A stretch of DNA of 64,000 nt from Amaricoccus solimangrovi (GTDB taxonomy: Bacteria > Pseudomonadota > Alphaproteobacteria > Rhodobacterales > Rhodobacteraceae): contig NZ_VFRP01000008.1 in assembly GCF_006385685.1 (NCBI RefSeq), positions 62,001-126,000 on the forward strand, given 5' to 3'. Below are positions 8,759 to 18,618 of this stretch, piece after piece. The translations under genes were made by a program, and so were the position numbers. A model generated the notes under the pieces. That model was not told the origin of the DNA and ran no database searches. It saw nothing but the letters and a program-made list of their open reading frames with translations. How positions within the stretch are numbered: position 1 is the first letter of the stretch; every line of letters starts with the position of its first letter.

Positions 8759-8782
8759 GCGCCACAGGTGTGGCGCCACACC
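8759..8782. promoter_or_regulatory. Overlapping palindromes, probable upstream activator sites
   Basis: Two perfect inverted repeats share a half site: GCGCCACA-GG-TGTGGCGC (8759-8776) and GGTGTGGCGCCACACC (8767-8782). They lie 63-100 bases upstream of the sigma-54 promoter, the usual distance for enhancer-like sites of NtrC/AcoR-type activators, and directly in front of the activator gene. A core of the form TGT-N6-ACA fits Fis-type helix-turn-helix binding. Assignment to this activator is inference. Confidence 0.65.
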
Positions 8783-8855
8783 GCGCCACGCTTTACGCGG
8801 CGGCCGCCCTCCGTGCTAAGGTGGGCGCAACAATAATACCGCTGGGAGGAAGATC

Positions 8856-10715
8856 ATGGCGGCGGCGGTCGAACATATCCGCGAGGTCGAGGCCGTGGCG
8901 ATGGGCCGGGCCTCATCGCGCGATCCCTTCGTGGTACAGTCCTGGCTGCGCTGCCTCAACGAGCACCGGCTCGATCCGGCGCGCGCCTGCGAGGCCGTCA
9001 TCCTCTCGGAGAGCGAGCTTCGCACGCACCGCCAGCAGTCGGAGGAGCTGATCCGCATCGCCCGCTCGGGCCTCGAGGGGCTCTATGCCCAGATGGCCGG
9101 GCAGAACTACGTGCTCCTGCTCGGGGACCGCTCCGGCGTCGCGGTCGAATTCCTCGGCGATCCGAACTTCGACCACCGGCTCAGGAAGGCCGGCCTCTAT
9201 CTCGGCGCGGAATGGTCGGAGCCCCGGGCCGGAACCTGCGCGATCGGCGCCTGCATCGCCACCGGCGCGCCGCTGACCATCCACCAGACCGATCATTTCG
9301 ACGTGACCCACACGCCGCTTTCCTGCACCGCGGCGCCGATCTACGACGCGCGCGGCGATCTCGCCGCGGTGCTCGACATCTCGCTGCTCTCGTCGCCGAT
9401 CACCAAGGCGAGCCAGAACCTCGCGCTGCACATGGTCGCGGCCACCGTGCGGCGGATCGAGCTCGCGAACCTGATGGCGCAGACGCGGCACGAATGGGTG
9501 CTGCGCTTCGCGCGCTCGCCCGACTTCCTCGACGTCGATCCGGAGGCGGCCATTTCGCTCGACGGATCCGGGCGGGTGATCGGCATGACGCATGGCGGCG
9601 CGCAGATCCTCGCCCGCGCGGCGGGGCTCAGCTGGCGCCGGCCGGATCTGCTGATCGGCCAGCCGCTCGGCCGCTTCCTCGATCTCGGCGTCGACGATCT
9701 GGGCGAGCTCACCCGCCAGCGGCCGACCCGGGACCGGCTGGTGGTGGCGCGCGACGGCGACCGCCTCTTCGCCCATGCGATCGAGCCGCAACTGCGCCCG
9801 GCCCGGCGCCCGCCGCCGCCCGCGGGCCCCGCGGCCGACGCCCTCGCCCGTCTCGGCGGCGGCGATCCGCGGATGGCGGCGCTGCGGGAGAAGGCGGCGA
9901 AGCTCGCGCCGACGCCGCTGCCGATCCTGATCCAGGGCGAGACGGGCACCGGCAAGGAATTCCTCGCCCGCGCGCTCCACGAGGCGAGCGGGCGGCGCGG
10001 CGCCTTCGTCGCGGTGAACTGCGCCGCCATTCCGGAGGGGCTGATCGAGGCCGAGCTCTTCGGCCACGCGGCGGGCGCCTTCACCGGCGCCGCCCCGCGC
10101 GGGCGCAAGGGGCTGATCGAGGAGGCCGCGGGCGGCACGCTCTTCCTCGACGAGATCGGGGACATGCCCCTCGCGCTGCAGGCGCGGCTGCTGCGCGTGC
10201 TCTCGGAGGGCGAGGTGATGCCGGTCGGCGCGACGCGGCCCCGGCCGATCGACGCGCGGGTGATCTCCGCCACCCATCGCGACCTGCCGGCGCGGGTCGC
10301 GGGCGGGGAATTGCGCGAGGATCTCTACTACCGGCTGTCGGCGGCGGTCCTGTCGCTGCCGCCGCTGCGCGAGCGGCAGGATTTCGACTGGCTCGTCGAC
10401 CGGCTGCTCGCGGGCCGGGGCCGGCTTTCTCCCGGCGCGCGCGCGGCGTTGCACGCGCGGCGCTGGCCGGGCAACCTGCGCGAACTCGGCAACGCGCTCG
10501 CCGTGGCGGCGGCGCTCTGCGACGGCGAGTTGATCGAGCGGAGCGATCTGCCGGAGGAACCGGGCCGGGCGCGCGCCGGATGCGGGGAGGCCGAGGCGCT
10601 CCGCGCCGTTCTGGCCCGCTGCCGCGGCAATGTCTCGGAGGCGGCGCGGCAACTCAAGGTCGACCGCACCACGGTCCACCGCCGGATGCGCCGCCTCGGC
10701 GTCGCCGCGCATTGA
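8856..10715 (+). CDS. AcoR-type sigma-54-dependent transcriptional activator
   Basis: The 619-residue activator has a GAF-type sensor in the first third (around RAGTCAIGACIATGAPL and PLSCTAAPIYDARGDLAAVLD). The AAA+ core has Walker A GETGTGKE near residue 362, the sigma-54 contact loop GAFTGA near 406, and Walker B GGTLFLDEIGD. A C-terminal Fis-type HTH follows (GNVSEAARQLKVDRTTVHRRMRRLG). This is the AcoR order (no receiver domain), so it likely senses a small molecule directly. GGGAGGAAG precedes the start. It is divergent from the dehydrogenase/monooxygenase operon, which has a sigma-54 promoter, and is the obvious regulator of it. Confidence 0.92.
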   Translation: MAAAVEHIREVEAVAMGRASSRDPFVVQSWLRCLNEHRLDPARACEAVILSESELRTHRQQSEELIRIARSGLEGLYAQMAGQNYVLLLGDRSGVAVEFLGDPNFDHRLRKAGLYLGAEWSEPRAGTCAIGACIATGAPLTIHQTDHFDVTHTPLSCTAAPIYDARGDLAAVLDISLLSSPITKASQNLALHMVAATVRRIELANLMAQTRHEWVLRFARSPDFLDVDPEAAISLDGSGRVIGMTHGGAQILARAAGLSWRRPDLLIGQPLGRFLDLGVDDLGELTRQRPTRDRLVVARDGDRLFAHAIEPQLRPARRPPPPAGPAADALARLGGGDPRMAALREKAAKLAPTPLPILIQGETGTGKEFLARALHEASGRRGAFVAVNCAAIPEGLIEAELFGHAAGAFTGAAPRGRKGLIEEAAGGTLFLDEIGDMPLALQARLLRVLSEGEVMPVGATRPRPIDARVISATHRDLPARVAGGELREDLYYRLSAAVLSLPPLRERQDFDWLVDRLLAGRGRLSPGARAALHARRWPGNLRELGNALAVAAALCDGELIERSDLPEEPGRARAGCGEAEALRAVLARCRGNVSEAARQLKVDRTTVHRRMRRLGVAAH

Positions 10716-10730
10716 GGCCCTCGCGCGGCG

Positions 10731-11936
10731 CTAGGGGGTCTTGAGCGCGGCGTGGATCGCGGTGGCCACGTCGGGGAGCCGGTTGACGTCGTCGTTCGGC
10801 TGGCTGTTCGTCTGCACCGTGATCAGGACATCGTCCTCCTCGAACCAGACGTAAAGCGTCCGGTAGCCGAGGGTCATGCCCTGGTAGAACCAGAACGTCC
10901 CGTCCGGCGCGAGCATCCGGACGAGGCCGAGCGCGAAGCCCTGAGGATCCTCGGGCGTCAGCGTCTGGATCGGCTCGCCCGTTCGGGTCGAGATCATGGA
11001 CAGCCATTCCGCCTGCTGTTTCGGCGGGACGACGCGCCCTTCGAAGACGGCGCGCATCCAGCGCGTCACGTCGCGCGCGTTCGAAATGGCACCGCCGGCG
11101 GCCTGCGCCCAGGAGGTGCTGTCCTGGCGCACGTCGCGCCCGATCAGCGGCTTGTTCCAGGACTCCGCGCAGTCGGGCGGCTGGTAGTCGGCGCAGGCGG
11201 TGTTCTCGAAATAGCCGTGCGCCATGCGGTCGGTCACCTCCGGCGGATAGGTTCCGGCCGAGAAGAAGGTCGAGCGCAGCCCCCAGGGTTCGAGGATGAG
11301 GTCGCGCACCAGATCGGCATAGGGCTTCCGGCCCGCCTTCTCCGCGATCATTCCGGCCAGGATGTAGTTCGTGTTGGAATAATGGTAGCCGGTGGTTGCT
11401 GGCAGCTGGCTGGTCGCCGAGGGATAGACCGCCGCCACGAGTTCCTCGGCGGTCAGGTCGCGCCCCGGCGCCTCGACCCAGGCGCGCGAGATGAATTCCG
11501 TCTCGCTGTAGTTCGGGATCCCGCTCGTCATGTCGAGCAGTTGCCGGATCGTCACGTCCTTCCAGGCCGCGTAGCGCGGCAGCCACGTCCCCACGGTATC
11601 GTCGATGGAGAGGGCGCCTTGCGCCTCGAGCAGCAGGATCACCGCGGCGGCGAAGGATTTCGAGGTGCTCCCCATCGCGAAGAGCGTGTCCTGATCCACC
11701 GGCGGCGCGGCCTCGCCATGGCCGGTCGTGCCGGCGAAGGCCTCGATGTTCGGCCCGGGCGTGCCGAGGCTCACATAGGCCGCGATGCCCGTCACCCCTT
11801 CGATCGCCGCGCGTTCCGCGAGCCAGTCGTCGAGCGCCGCCTGCACGCGCCCGGCCTGCGTGCTCTCCCCGGCGGAGGCGAGGCCCCCGAACAGGCATGC
11901 CGCGCTCAGGACGGCGGCGCATCCGACACGCTTCAT
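10731..11936 (-). CDS. Serine hydrolase of the beta-lactamase / D-Ala-D-Ala carboxypeptidase family
   Basis: The 401-residue secreted enzyme has a signal peptide (KRVGCAAVLSAACLFGGLASA). The nucleophile motif SxxK is STSK in FAMGSTSKSFAAA, and the second motif YxN is YSN in YHYSNTNYILAG. The fold context is class C beta-lactamase/esterase-like. Such proteins hydrolyse peptides or esters in the periplasm; the true substrate is unknown and antibiotic resistance should not be assumed. ATG 11936 is preferred over ATG 11942 because GGGGAGAGG is better spaced from it. It is convergent with the activator gene, with only 15 bases between the stops. Confidence 0.8.
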   Translation of the reverse strand: MKRVGCAAVLSAACLFGGLASAGESTQAGRVQAALDDWLAERAAIEGVTGIAAYVSLGTPGPNIEAFAGTTGHGEAAPPVDQDTLFAMGSTSKSFAAAVILLLEAQGALSIDDTVGTWLPRYAAWKDVTIRQLLDMTSGIPNYSETEFISRAWVEAPGRDLTAEELVAAVYPSATSQLPATTGYHYSNTNYILAGMIAEKAGRKPYADLVRDLILEPWGLRSTFFSAGTYPPEVTDRMAHGYFENTACADYQPPDCAESWNKPLIGRDVRQDSTSWAQAAGGAISNARDVTRWMRAVFEGRVVPPKQQAEWLSMISTRTGEPIQTLTPEDPQGFALGLVRMLAPDGTFWFYQGMTLGYRTLYVWFEEDDVLITVQTNSQPNDDVNRLPDVATAIHAALKTP

Positions 11937-12026
11937 CGGCATCCTCTCCCCGGGTTCCGGCGGAACTCTGCCCCGGCCGCCGCGCCTTGGGAAGGATTCG
12001 TTGGCCTCTCGCGCGCGGCGCCGGCC

Positions 12027-12745
<719 letters not shown>

Positions 12746-12749
<4 letters not shown>

Positions 12750-13627
12750 TGCACGCCTCCCGCGGCCCGGGACGTGCCGGGCATGAGGCTCGCCTCGGCG
12801 GGCTCGCCGCCGCCGATGGTCGCATGGCCGAGATAGGCCTCGATCACCTTCGGGTCGTCGCGCACCGCCGCCGGCGTGCCTTCCGCGATCACCCTGCCGT
12901 TGTCCATCGCCATCACCCGGTCCGAGAGGCGCATCACCATGTCGAGCTTGTGCTCGATCAGCAGGATCGTCCGGCCCTGCCGTTTCAGCGCGTCGACGAT
13001 GTCGCGCATCTCGACCGTCTCGCTCTCGTTCATCCCCGCCGTCGGCTCGTCGAGGATCAGGATGCGGGGGTGGAGCGCCAGCGCGCGGGCGATCTCGACC
13101 CGGCGGCGGTTCGCATAGGAGAGCGCATAGGTCGGCTCGTCGAGCCTCGGCGTCAGCCGCTCGCCGAAGGTCGCCACGATGGCGCGCACCTCCTCGCGCA
13201 TCGCCGCCTCCTCGGCCCGGACCGAGGCCGGCCGGATCAGCGCGCGCAGGATCTCGAGCACCGGGGCGACGACGGGCACGCGCGGACGCGCCGCGCGCAG
13301 GCGCGTGTGGCAGCCGATCAGCACGTTGTCCATCACGCTGAGATTGCCGAAGACCCGGCCGTGCTGGAAGGTCCGCGCCACCCCCGCCTCGGCCATCCGC
13401 CGGGGCGAGAGGTTGGTGATGTCGCGGCCCTCGAGCATGACCCGCCCCTCGTCCATCCGGTCCTGGCCCGAGATCAGGTTGAAGAGCGTCGTCTTGCCCG
13501 CGCCGTTCGGGCCGATGACCGACAGGAACTCGCCCTCCCGCACATGGAGGTCGACGCCGTCGACGGCGATGATGCCGCCGAAGCGGCGGGTGACGCCGGT
13601 CGCGCTCAGCAATGCGCCAGAGCTCAT
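12746..13627 (-). CDS. Branched-chain amino-acid-type ABC transporter ATP-binding protein (LivG-like)
   Basis: The 293-residue ATPase has Walker A GPNGAGKTT near residue 38, the LivG-type insertion with helical segments after the Q-loop, a divergent signature (LSYANRRRVEIARAL) and Walker B ILILDEPTAGMNESE. ATG 13627 is preferred because GGGGAG lies eight bases ahead of it; a GTG at 13636 is possible and would overlap the permease gene. It couples with the LivF-like ATPase to power the fused permease. Confidence 0.88.
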
Positions 13628-13628
13628 C

Positions 13629-15461
13629 TCAGCCACTCCCCAGAAGGCCCCGCGGCCGGAACCGGATCAGCAGCAGCAGCGCCGCGCCGTAGAAGAGCAT
13701 CCGGTATTCGGCGAGCACCCGGAACATCTCCGGCAGGCCGGCGACGAGCACGGCGGCGACGATCGCCCCCGTCACGTTGCCGAGCCCCCCGAGGATCACG
13801 ATCGTCAGGATCAGGACCGAGGTCAGCAGGTTGAACGTGTCGAAGTTGATGTAGCTGAACTGATGCGCGGTGACCGCCCCGGCGAGGCCGGCGGTGAAGC
13901 CCGCGAAGCCGTAGGCGAGGCCCTTGTAGTAGTTCGAGCCGACGCCGTAGGTCTCCGCCGCCACCGTGTCCTCGCGGATCGCCCGCCAGGTGCGGCCGAG
14001 ATGCGAGGAGAGGAGCCGCGTCTGCAGCAGCGCGAAGACGACCACGAGCCCGAGCACCAGCCAGTAGCTCGGATTGGTCGAGAAGAAGTCGACGCCGAAA
14101 AGCGTGAGCGGCGGGATGCCGAAGACGCCCATCGAGCCGTTGGTGAGCGAGGTCCAGTTCAGGATCACGAGGCTCACGATCTCGCCGATCGCGAGCGTGC
14201 CGATCGCGACGTAGTGGCCGCGCAGCCGGAAGGCGGGATAGGCGAGCGCGGTGCCGAGGAGCGCGGTGATCGCCGCCGCCGCGACGAGGCCGAGCGCGAC
14301 CGGAAGGCCCGCGATCGTCAGCAGCGCCGAGGCATAGGCGCCGATCGCGAGCAGCGCCGCGTGGCCGATCGAGACGAGCCCGACCGTGCCCGCGATCAGC
14401 GTGAGCGAGATCGCGGCGAGCGCGTAGAGGAAGGCGTTCGTCATCACCTGCGTGAGGTAGGGCTGGCCAGCCAGCGGGACGAGCGCCGCCGCGGCCACGC
14501 CGAGCGCGAGCAGCCAGCCGGGCGGCCGGACCGGCATCGACTGGATGACGAAGGTGCCCGTCATCGGCTCCGCCTCGCGCTCGCGGCCCTTCGCGAAAAG
14601 GCCGTTCGGCTTGACGAGCAGCATGAGGAGCAGCACGGCGAAGGCGAAGAGGTTGCGGTAGCTCGCCCCGAAGAGCGCGATGCCGTAGCTCTCGATCAGC
14701 CCGAGGATCACGCCGCCGCCGATCGCGCCCGGCACGTTCGCCATGCCGCCGATCACGATCGCGACCATCCCCTTCAGCATGATCTGGAAGGAGGTATTGG
14801 GGTCGATCGCGTTGTAGTAGATCCCGACCAGCAGGCCCGCGATGGCGCCGAGGGCGCCGGCGATGGCGAAGACCGCCATGTTGACCGCGTGGATGTTCAC
14901 GCCCATCTGCTTCGCGGCGTCCTCGTCCTGCGCGGTGGCGCGCACCGCCATGCCGAGCCTCGTCCGGAAGAGGAAGGCGTAGAGCGCCGCCGCCGCGATC
15001 ACCGCCGTGACGAAGATCGTGATGTCGATCGGCCCGATGGACCCCTGCCCGACACTGACGCGCCAGCCCGGCATCGGCACCGGCAGCGCGCGGGGGTTGG
15101 CGCCGAAGAGGATGTGCACGATCTGGTCCAGGATGAGCCCGACCCCGATCGTCGCGAGCAGCGGCGCGATGCGCGACTGGCGGTTCAGCGGGCGGATCGC
15201 GATGTATTCGATGCCCGCGCCGACGAGCCCGCCGCCGAGCGCCACGAGAGGCACCGTCGCCCAGAGCGGCAGGCCGAGCGCCACCGCGCAGACCCAGCCG
15301 ACATAGGCGCCGACGGTGAAGACCGCGCCATGGGCGAAGTTGATGAGGTTCGCCACGCCGAAGATGAGCGCGAGCCCCACCGCCATCAGCGCGTAGATCG
15401 AGCCGATCACGACGCCGGAAACGGTGAAGTCGAACCAGGGAAGCGAGAGGATTGAACCCAT
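13629..15461 (-). CDS. Fused LivH-LivM-type ABC permease
   Basis: The 610-residue polytopic protein contains both HAAT permease domains in one chain. Residues 1-295 are LivH-like (IGSIYALMAVGLALIFGVANLINFAHGAVF). From about residue 300 it is LivM-like (FLYALAAISLTLIAGTVGLVSIGHAALLAIGAY, with a late GLGNVTGAIVAAVL segment). The two permeases are usually separate genes. No frameshift or stop is seen between the halves, so this looks like a true fusion and not a misread. The linker (KGREREAEPMTG) is short and charged, as expected for a cytoplasmic join. Confidence 0.9.
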   Translation of the reverse strand: MGSILSLPWFDFTVSGVVIGSIYALMAVGLALIFGVANLINFAHGAVFTVGAYVGWVCAVALGLPLWATVPLVALGGGLVGAGIEYIAIRPLNRQSRIAPLLATIGVGLILDQIVHILFGANPRALPVPMPGWRVSVGQGSIGPIDITIFVTAVIAAAALYAFLFRTRLGMAVRATAQDEDAAKQMGVNIHAVNMAVFAIAGALGAIAGLLVGIYYNAIDPNTSFQIMLKGMVAIVIGGMANVPGAIGGGVILGLIESYGIALFGASYRNLFAFAVLLLMLLVKPNGLFAKGREREAEPMTGTFVIQSMPVRPPGWLLALGVAAAALVPLAGQPYLTQVMTNAFLYALAAISLTLIAGTVGLVSIGHAALLAIGAYASALLTIAGLPVALGLVAAAAITALLGTALAYPAFRLRGHYVAIGTLAIGEIVSLVILNWTSLTNGSMGVFGIPPLTLFGVDFFSTNPSYWLVLGLVVVFALLQTRLLSSHLGRTWRAIREDTVAAETYGVGSNYYKGLAYGFAGFTAGLAGAVTAHQFSYINFDTFNLLTSVLILTIVILGGLGNVTGAIVAAVLVAGLPEMFRVLAEYRMLFYGAALLLLIRFRPRGLLGSG

Positions 15462-15555
15462 TTCCGGTCTCCGAGGGACCGCCCGTCCCGGGTCGCCCGG
15501 ATCGGCTCCGGTCCCCGGAAGGGCGCGTCCGCGTCGCCGCGCGGCCTGTCTCAGG

Positions 15556-15578
15556 CCCCGGCCCGCGCGGGGCCGGGG
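15556..15578 (-). other. GC hairpin between binding-protein gene and permease gene
   Basis: CCCCGGCCC-GCGCG-GGGCCGGGG lies 20 bases after the binding-protein stop, inside the operon, with no T-run. Such a hairpin commonly protects the binding-protein mRNA or lowers read-through, giving more binding protein than membrane components. The same arrangement recurs at 30929 and 47410. Confidence 0.5.
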
Positions 15579-15597
15579 ATCGCTCAGCGCGCCGCGC

Positions 15598-16740
15598 TCA
15601 CGGCTGGAAGAGCTGGAAGGCGCCGTCCTTCACGATGAGCTCGGTCGGCTCGAGCCCCATGACGCGCCGCGTCTCGGGATCGAAGCTCACCTCCGGGAAC
15701 AGCACCGAGGGCACCCCGGAAATCTCTCCGAGGCCCGCCTTGATCTCCTCGCGGGTCGTGCCGTGGCGGCGCATGACCTCGGCGAGGATGTTCATCGTGT
15801 CATAGGCCATCGCGTTGAAGTTGTTGGGCTCCTGACCGTATTCCGCCGTGAAGTCCTTGATGAAGGCCTGCACCTCCGGCCGGGGCGAGACCGGCGTGAA
15901 ATAGGCGGTCGTATGCACGCCGTTGGCCGCGTCGCCCGCGAGGCTCAGGAAATCGGGCGAATAGACCGAGCCGACGGCGACGATCGGCAGGTCGATCCCC
16001 ACCTCGCGGATCTGGCGCACGAGAAGCGCGCCGTCCGAATAGTAGCTCTCGAGCAGCAGCCCGTCGGGATCGGAGGCCTTGATCCGGGTCAGCGTGGCGC
16101 GGAAATCCTTCTCGTCGGGTAGATAGCCCTCGGCGGCGACCACCTCGGCGCCGCGCTTCTTCGCCTCCTCGACGAAGATGTTCTTCGCCGTCGTGCCCCA
16201 GTCGGTGTTGAGATGCAGCACCGCGATCCGCCTCAGCCCGAGCCGGTCGACGGCGTAGTCCGCCATCACCTGCTGTTCCTGGCTCTGCGAGATCGAGCTC
16301 GACCACATGTAGTCGCCGGTCTTGGTGAAGTCGGGGTGGGAGTTGGTGAAGCCGAACTGCACGAGCCCGCCGCGCTGGTAGAGCGGCGAGGCGGCCATCG
16401 AGGCGGTGGAGGAGAAGTCGCCGACCTCGACCACGATCGCGGGGTCGGAGATGAACTTCTGCGCGATGGCGATCGTCTGCCGGGGATCGTTCTGGCTGTC
16501 CTCGAACGTGTATTCGAGCGGCCGGCCGTCGATGCCGCCCTCCGCGTTGATCCTTTCGAGCGCGAGGTCGAAACCCTGCTTCCAGAGCGCGCCGTACTGC
16601 GCCTGCGGGCCGGTCAGCGGGCCGGAAACCCCGATCATGACCGGCTCGCCCGAGCTCTGGGCGAGGGCGGGCAGCGCGCCGCCGAGCGCGAGGCCGAGCG
16701 CGAGACCGGCGAGGCCGCGGCGGGTGAGGGAAGGCGTCAT
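15598..16740 (-). CDS. Branched-chain amino-acid-type ABC substrate-binding protein
   Basis: The 380-residue periplasmic protein has a signal peptide (RRGLAGLALGLALGGALPALAQ). The Peripla_BP_6 (Leu/Ile/Val-type) fold is visible in VMIGVSGPLTGPQAQYGALWKQGFDLALERINAEGGIDGR and YTFEDSQNDPRQTIAIAQKFI. The acidic-aromatic motifs fit an amide- or amino-acid-like ligand but do not identify it. It lies 24 bases behind the flavin monooxygenase gene and is followed by a hairpin and then the fused permease, consistent with high expression of the binding protein. Confidence 0.88.
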   Translation of the reverse strand: MTPSLTRRGLAGLALGLALGGALPALAQSSGEPVMIGVSGPLTGPQAQYGALWKQGFDLALERINAEGGIDGRPLEYTFEDSQNDPRQTIAIAQKFISDPAIVVEVGDFSSTASMAASPLYQRGGLVQFGFTNSHPDFTKTGDYMWSSSISQSQEQQVMADYAVDRLGLRRIAVLHLNTDWGTTAKNIFVEEAKKRGAEVVAAEGYLPDEKDFRATLTRIKASDPDGLLLESYYSDGALLVRQIREVGIDLPIVAVGSVYSPDFLSLAGDAANGVHTTAYFTPVSPRPEVQAFIKDFTAEYGQEPNNFNAMAYDTMNILAEVMRRHGTTREEIKAGLGEISGVPSVLFPEVSFDPETRRVMGLEPTELIVKDGAFQLFQP

Positions 16741-16764
16741 CTTGCGGGTCTCCGTTACCGAGGG

Positions 16765-18261
16765 TCAGCGGGCGGTCGTGTTCACGTGATCGGGGGCGTA
16801 GAAGGCCGTGCTCTCGAGCTCGTGCTCCTCCTCCCAGGCGACGAGCCGGTCGAAGATCGGCTCGAAATCCTCCGCGAAGAGGCGCGCCGTGACCCCCTGG
16901 GCGAGCCGGTCCGGTCCCACCTCCAGCGTCGGCACATCGGCCGCGAGCGTCCCCGCGCTGAGCCAGGAGGCCATGTTGAAGAGATGGATCCGCCCGAGCG
17001 CCGCCGCCTCCGTCGCCGCCTCCGCCGCCGGTGTCCGGGGCAGGAGTTCGAAGGCGTCGCCGAGGTAGGGAAAGCGCCCGAGATGCGGCCGTTCGAGCCC
17101 CGGCGGCGGCGTGTAGCGGTCCTGCCAGAGCGCGACGTCGCCATGGATGCGCGCGAAGAGCGGCTCATGCGCGAGATCGACCCGGAAGCCGGTGCCGAGG
17201 ATCAGGAAATCATAGGCGCCGGAGGGGCCGTTCTCGACCTCGAGCCGGACCGCGCCGCCATCCCGTCTCGCCGCCGTCACCCGGGTGGAGAAATGCACCG
17301 AGACGCCCGGCTTCGCGAGCGCGCGATGGATCGTCTCGTGCGGCGGCGGCGACTGCATGTCGTCGAGATAGGCGCCGAGGCGCCAGCGGTCCGCGTCGGG
17401 CAGCGACTGCCAGCCCTCGAAGAAGCCAATGCCGGTCGAGGCGCGGCCCTTGTTGAGCTGCGGCAGCGCCTTGCGGCGCGCGAACATCGTCACGCTCGCC
17501 GCGCCCGCCTCGATCGCGGTCGCCGCGTTGTCCCAGGCCGAGGCGCCCGCGCCGATCATCGCGATCCGCTTGCCGGCGAGCCGCGCGAAATCGATCGCCT
17601 CCCTCGTATGGGCGGCGAGATCGGGAAAGAGATCCTCCGCGACGCCCGGCACCCGCGCCCAGCCGCCGGTCGCGCCGCGCCCCGTCGCGACCACCACGCG
17701 CTTCGCCACGCGCCGCGTGCCATCGGCGAGCACGACCTCGACGCGGTCGGCATGGGGTACGAGGTCCACCGCCTCGGCGCCGTTCTCGACCGGCAGGCCG
17801 AGCATCCGGCGCGCCCAGAGGATGTAGTCCTGCCAGATCTCGTTCGGGACCTTGTAGAGCGCCTCCCAGGCCGCCCCGCCCCGCGTGGCGGAGTACCAGG
17901 CCTGGAAGGTCAGCGAGGGGATGCCGAAGGAGAGGCCCGGCAGATGCTTCGGCGACCGCAGCGTCGGCATCCGCGCATAGGTGACCCAGGGGCCCTCCGC
18001 CCCCTCCGGCGCGCGGTCGAGCACCAGCAGATCGGCGATGCCGCGCAGCCTGAGCGCGCCGGCGACCGCGACGCCGAACTGCCCCGCGCCGATCACGATC
18101 ACGTCGAGCAGCTTCGCGCCGCCGGCGCGCCGCGCCGCCGTCCAGGGCTCCCAGGGAAGGCGGAGCCGGGCCAGATCGGCGCGCACCTCCGCCTCGTGCC
18201 GGGCAAGCCCGATCGCTTCCGGAACCGTCCCGGGCCCGGTCCTCGCGGCGGATAGCGTCAT
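16765..18261 (-). CDS. Flavin-dependent monooxygenase / FAD-NAD(P)-binding oxidoreductase
   Basis: The 498-residue protein has two dinucleotide folds: FAD site VIGAGQFGVAVAGAL near residue 55 and NADP-like site MIGAGASAWDNAATA near 235. VVVATGRGATGG and LILGTGFRVDL are ATG-type motifs of class B flavin monooxygenases. No FxGxxxHxxxW fingerprint is evident, so Baeyer-Villiger activity is not supported. It heads the Liv-type operon, 24 bases before the binding-protein gene, which suggests it acts on the imported compound. A 357-base regulatory gap with inverted repeats separates it from the divergent aldo/keto reductase. Confidence 0.8.
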   Translation of the reverse strand: MTLSAARTGPGTVPEAIGLARHEAEVRADLARLRLPWEPWTAARRAGGAKLLDVIVIGAGQFGVAVAGALRLRGIADLLVLDRAPEGAEGPWVTYARMPTLRSPKHLPGLSFGIPSLTFQAWYSATRGGAAWEALYKVPNEIWQDYILWARRMLGLPVENGAEAVDLVPHADRVEVVLADGTRRVAKRVVVATGRGATGGWARVPGVAEDLFPDLAAHTREAIDFARLAGKRIAMIGAGASAWDNAATAIEAGAASVTMFARRKALPQLNKGRASTGIGFFEGWQSLPDADRWRLGAYLDDMQSPPPHETIHRALAKPGVSVHFSTRVTAARRDGGAVRLEVENGPSGAYDFLILGTGFRVDLAHEPLFARIHGDVALWQDRYTPPPGLERPHLGRFPYLGDAFELLPRTPAAEAATEAAALGRIHLFNMASWLSAGTLAADVPTLEVGPDRLAQGVTARLFAEDFEPIFDRLVAWEEEHELESTAFYAPDHVNTTAR

Positions 18262-18341
18262 GACATCCCCGCCCGATCCGCGAGGCTCGGCGCCGCCGCC
18301 ATCCGGCGCCGGCGGGCGTCGCGCGCCCCCCGTTCCGCCCG

Positions 18342-18422
18342 TTTCCCGACCGGGAAATCCGAATCTTTTCTGAGAAGCGCGAACGGCTTCCGGTCCCGAT
18401 CGTGGATCATCCGCTGATCGGG
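18342..18422. promoter_or_regulatory. Inverted repeats in the 357-base divergent gap
   Basis: The gene-free stretch 18262-18618 separates the monooxygenase/Liv operon from the aldo/keto reductase. It holds two clear inverted repeats: TTTCCCG-AC-CGGGAAA (18342-18357) and CCCGATC-N14-GATCGGG (18395-18422). Base composition is less GC-rich than the flanks around 18360-18470, as in promoter regions. No strong -35/-10 pair and no regulator gene next to it were found. These are candidate operators; no protein can be assigned. Confidence 0.4.
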
Positions 18423-18618
18423 CGATGAAAGCGGATCGTTGTCAACTCCGGTACGCGGAATAACTGCCTTGCGCCGCGCACATTTCACGCCGCCGGTCCG
18501 CCGCGCGGGCGATCCGAGGACGAAACGGCCACTTCGCCGCGCCCGCGAACGCCGGTCGCCTCGGCCGCCGTCAGCGCGTAGAGGTGGGTTTTCCCGGACG
18601 ACCGGAGCCTCGACGCCG

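Noticed and set aside
10731-11936. Antibiotic-resistance beta-lactamase
   Set aside because: SxxK and YxN motifs place it in the broad serine hydrolase family, but nothing shows lactamase activity; most members are peptidases or esterases.
13179-15455. Long Asp/Glu/Arg/His-rich plus-strand frame opposite the permease and ATPase genes
   Set aside because: Composition is what one gets from reading hydrophobic permease codons on the opposite strand.
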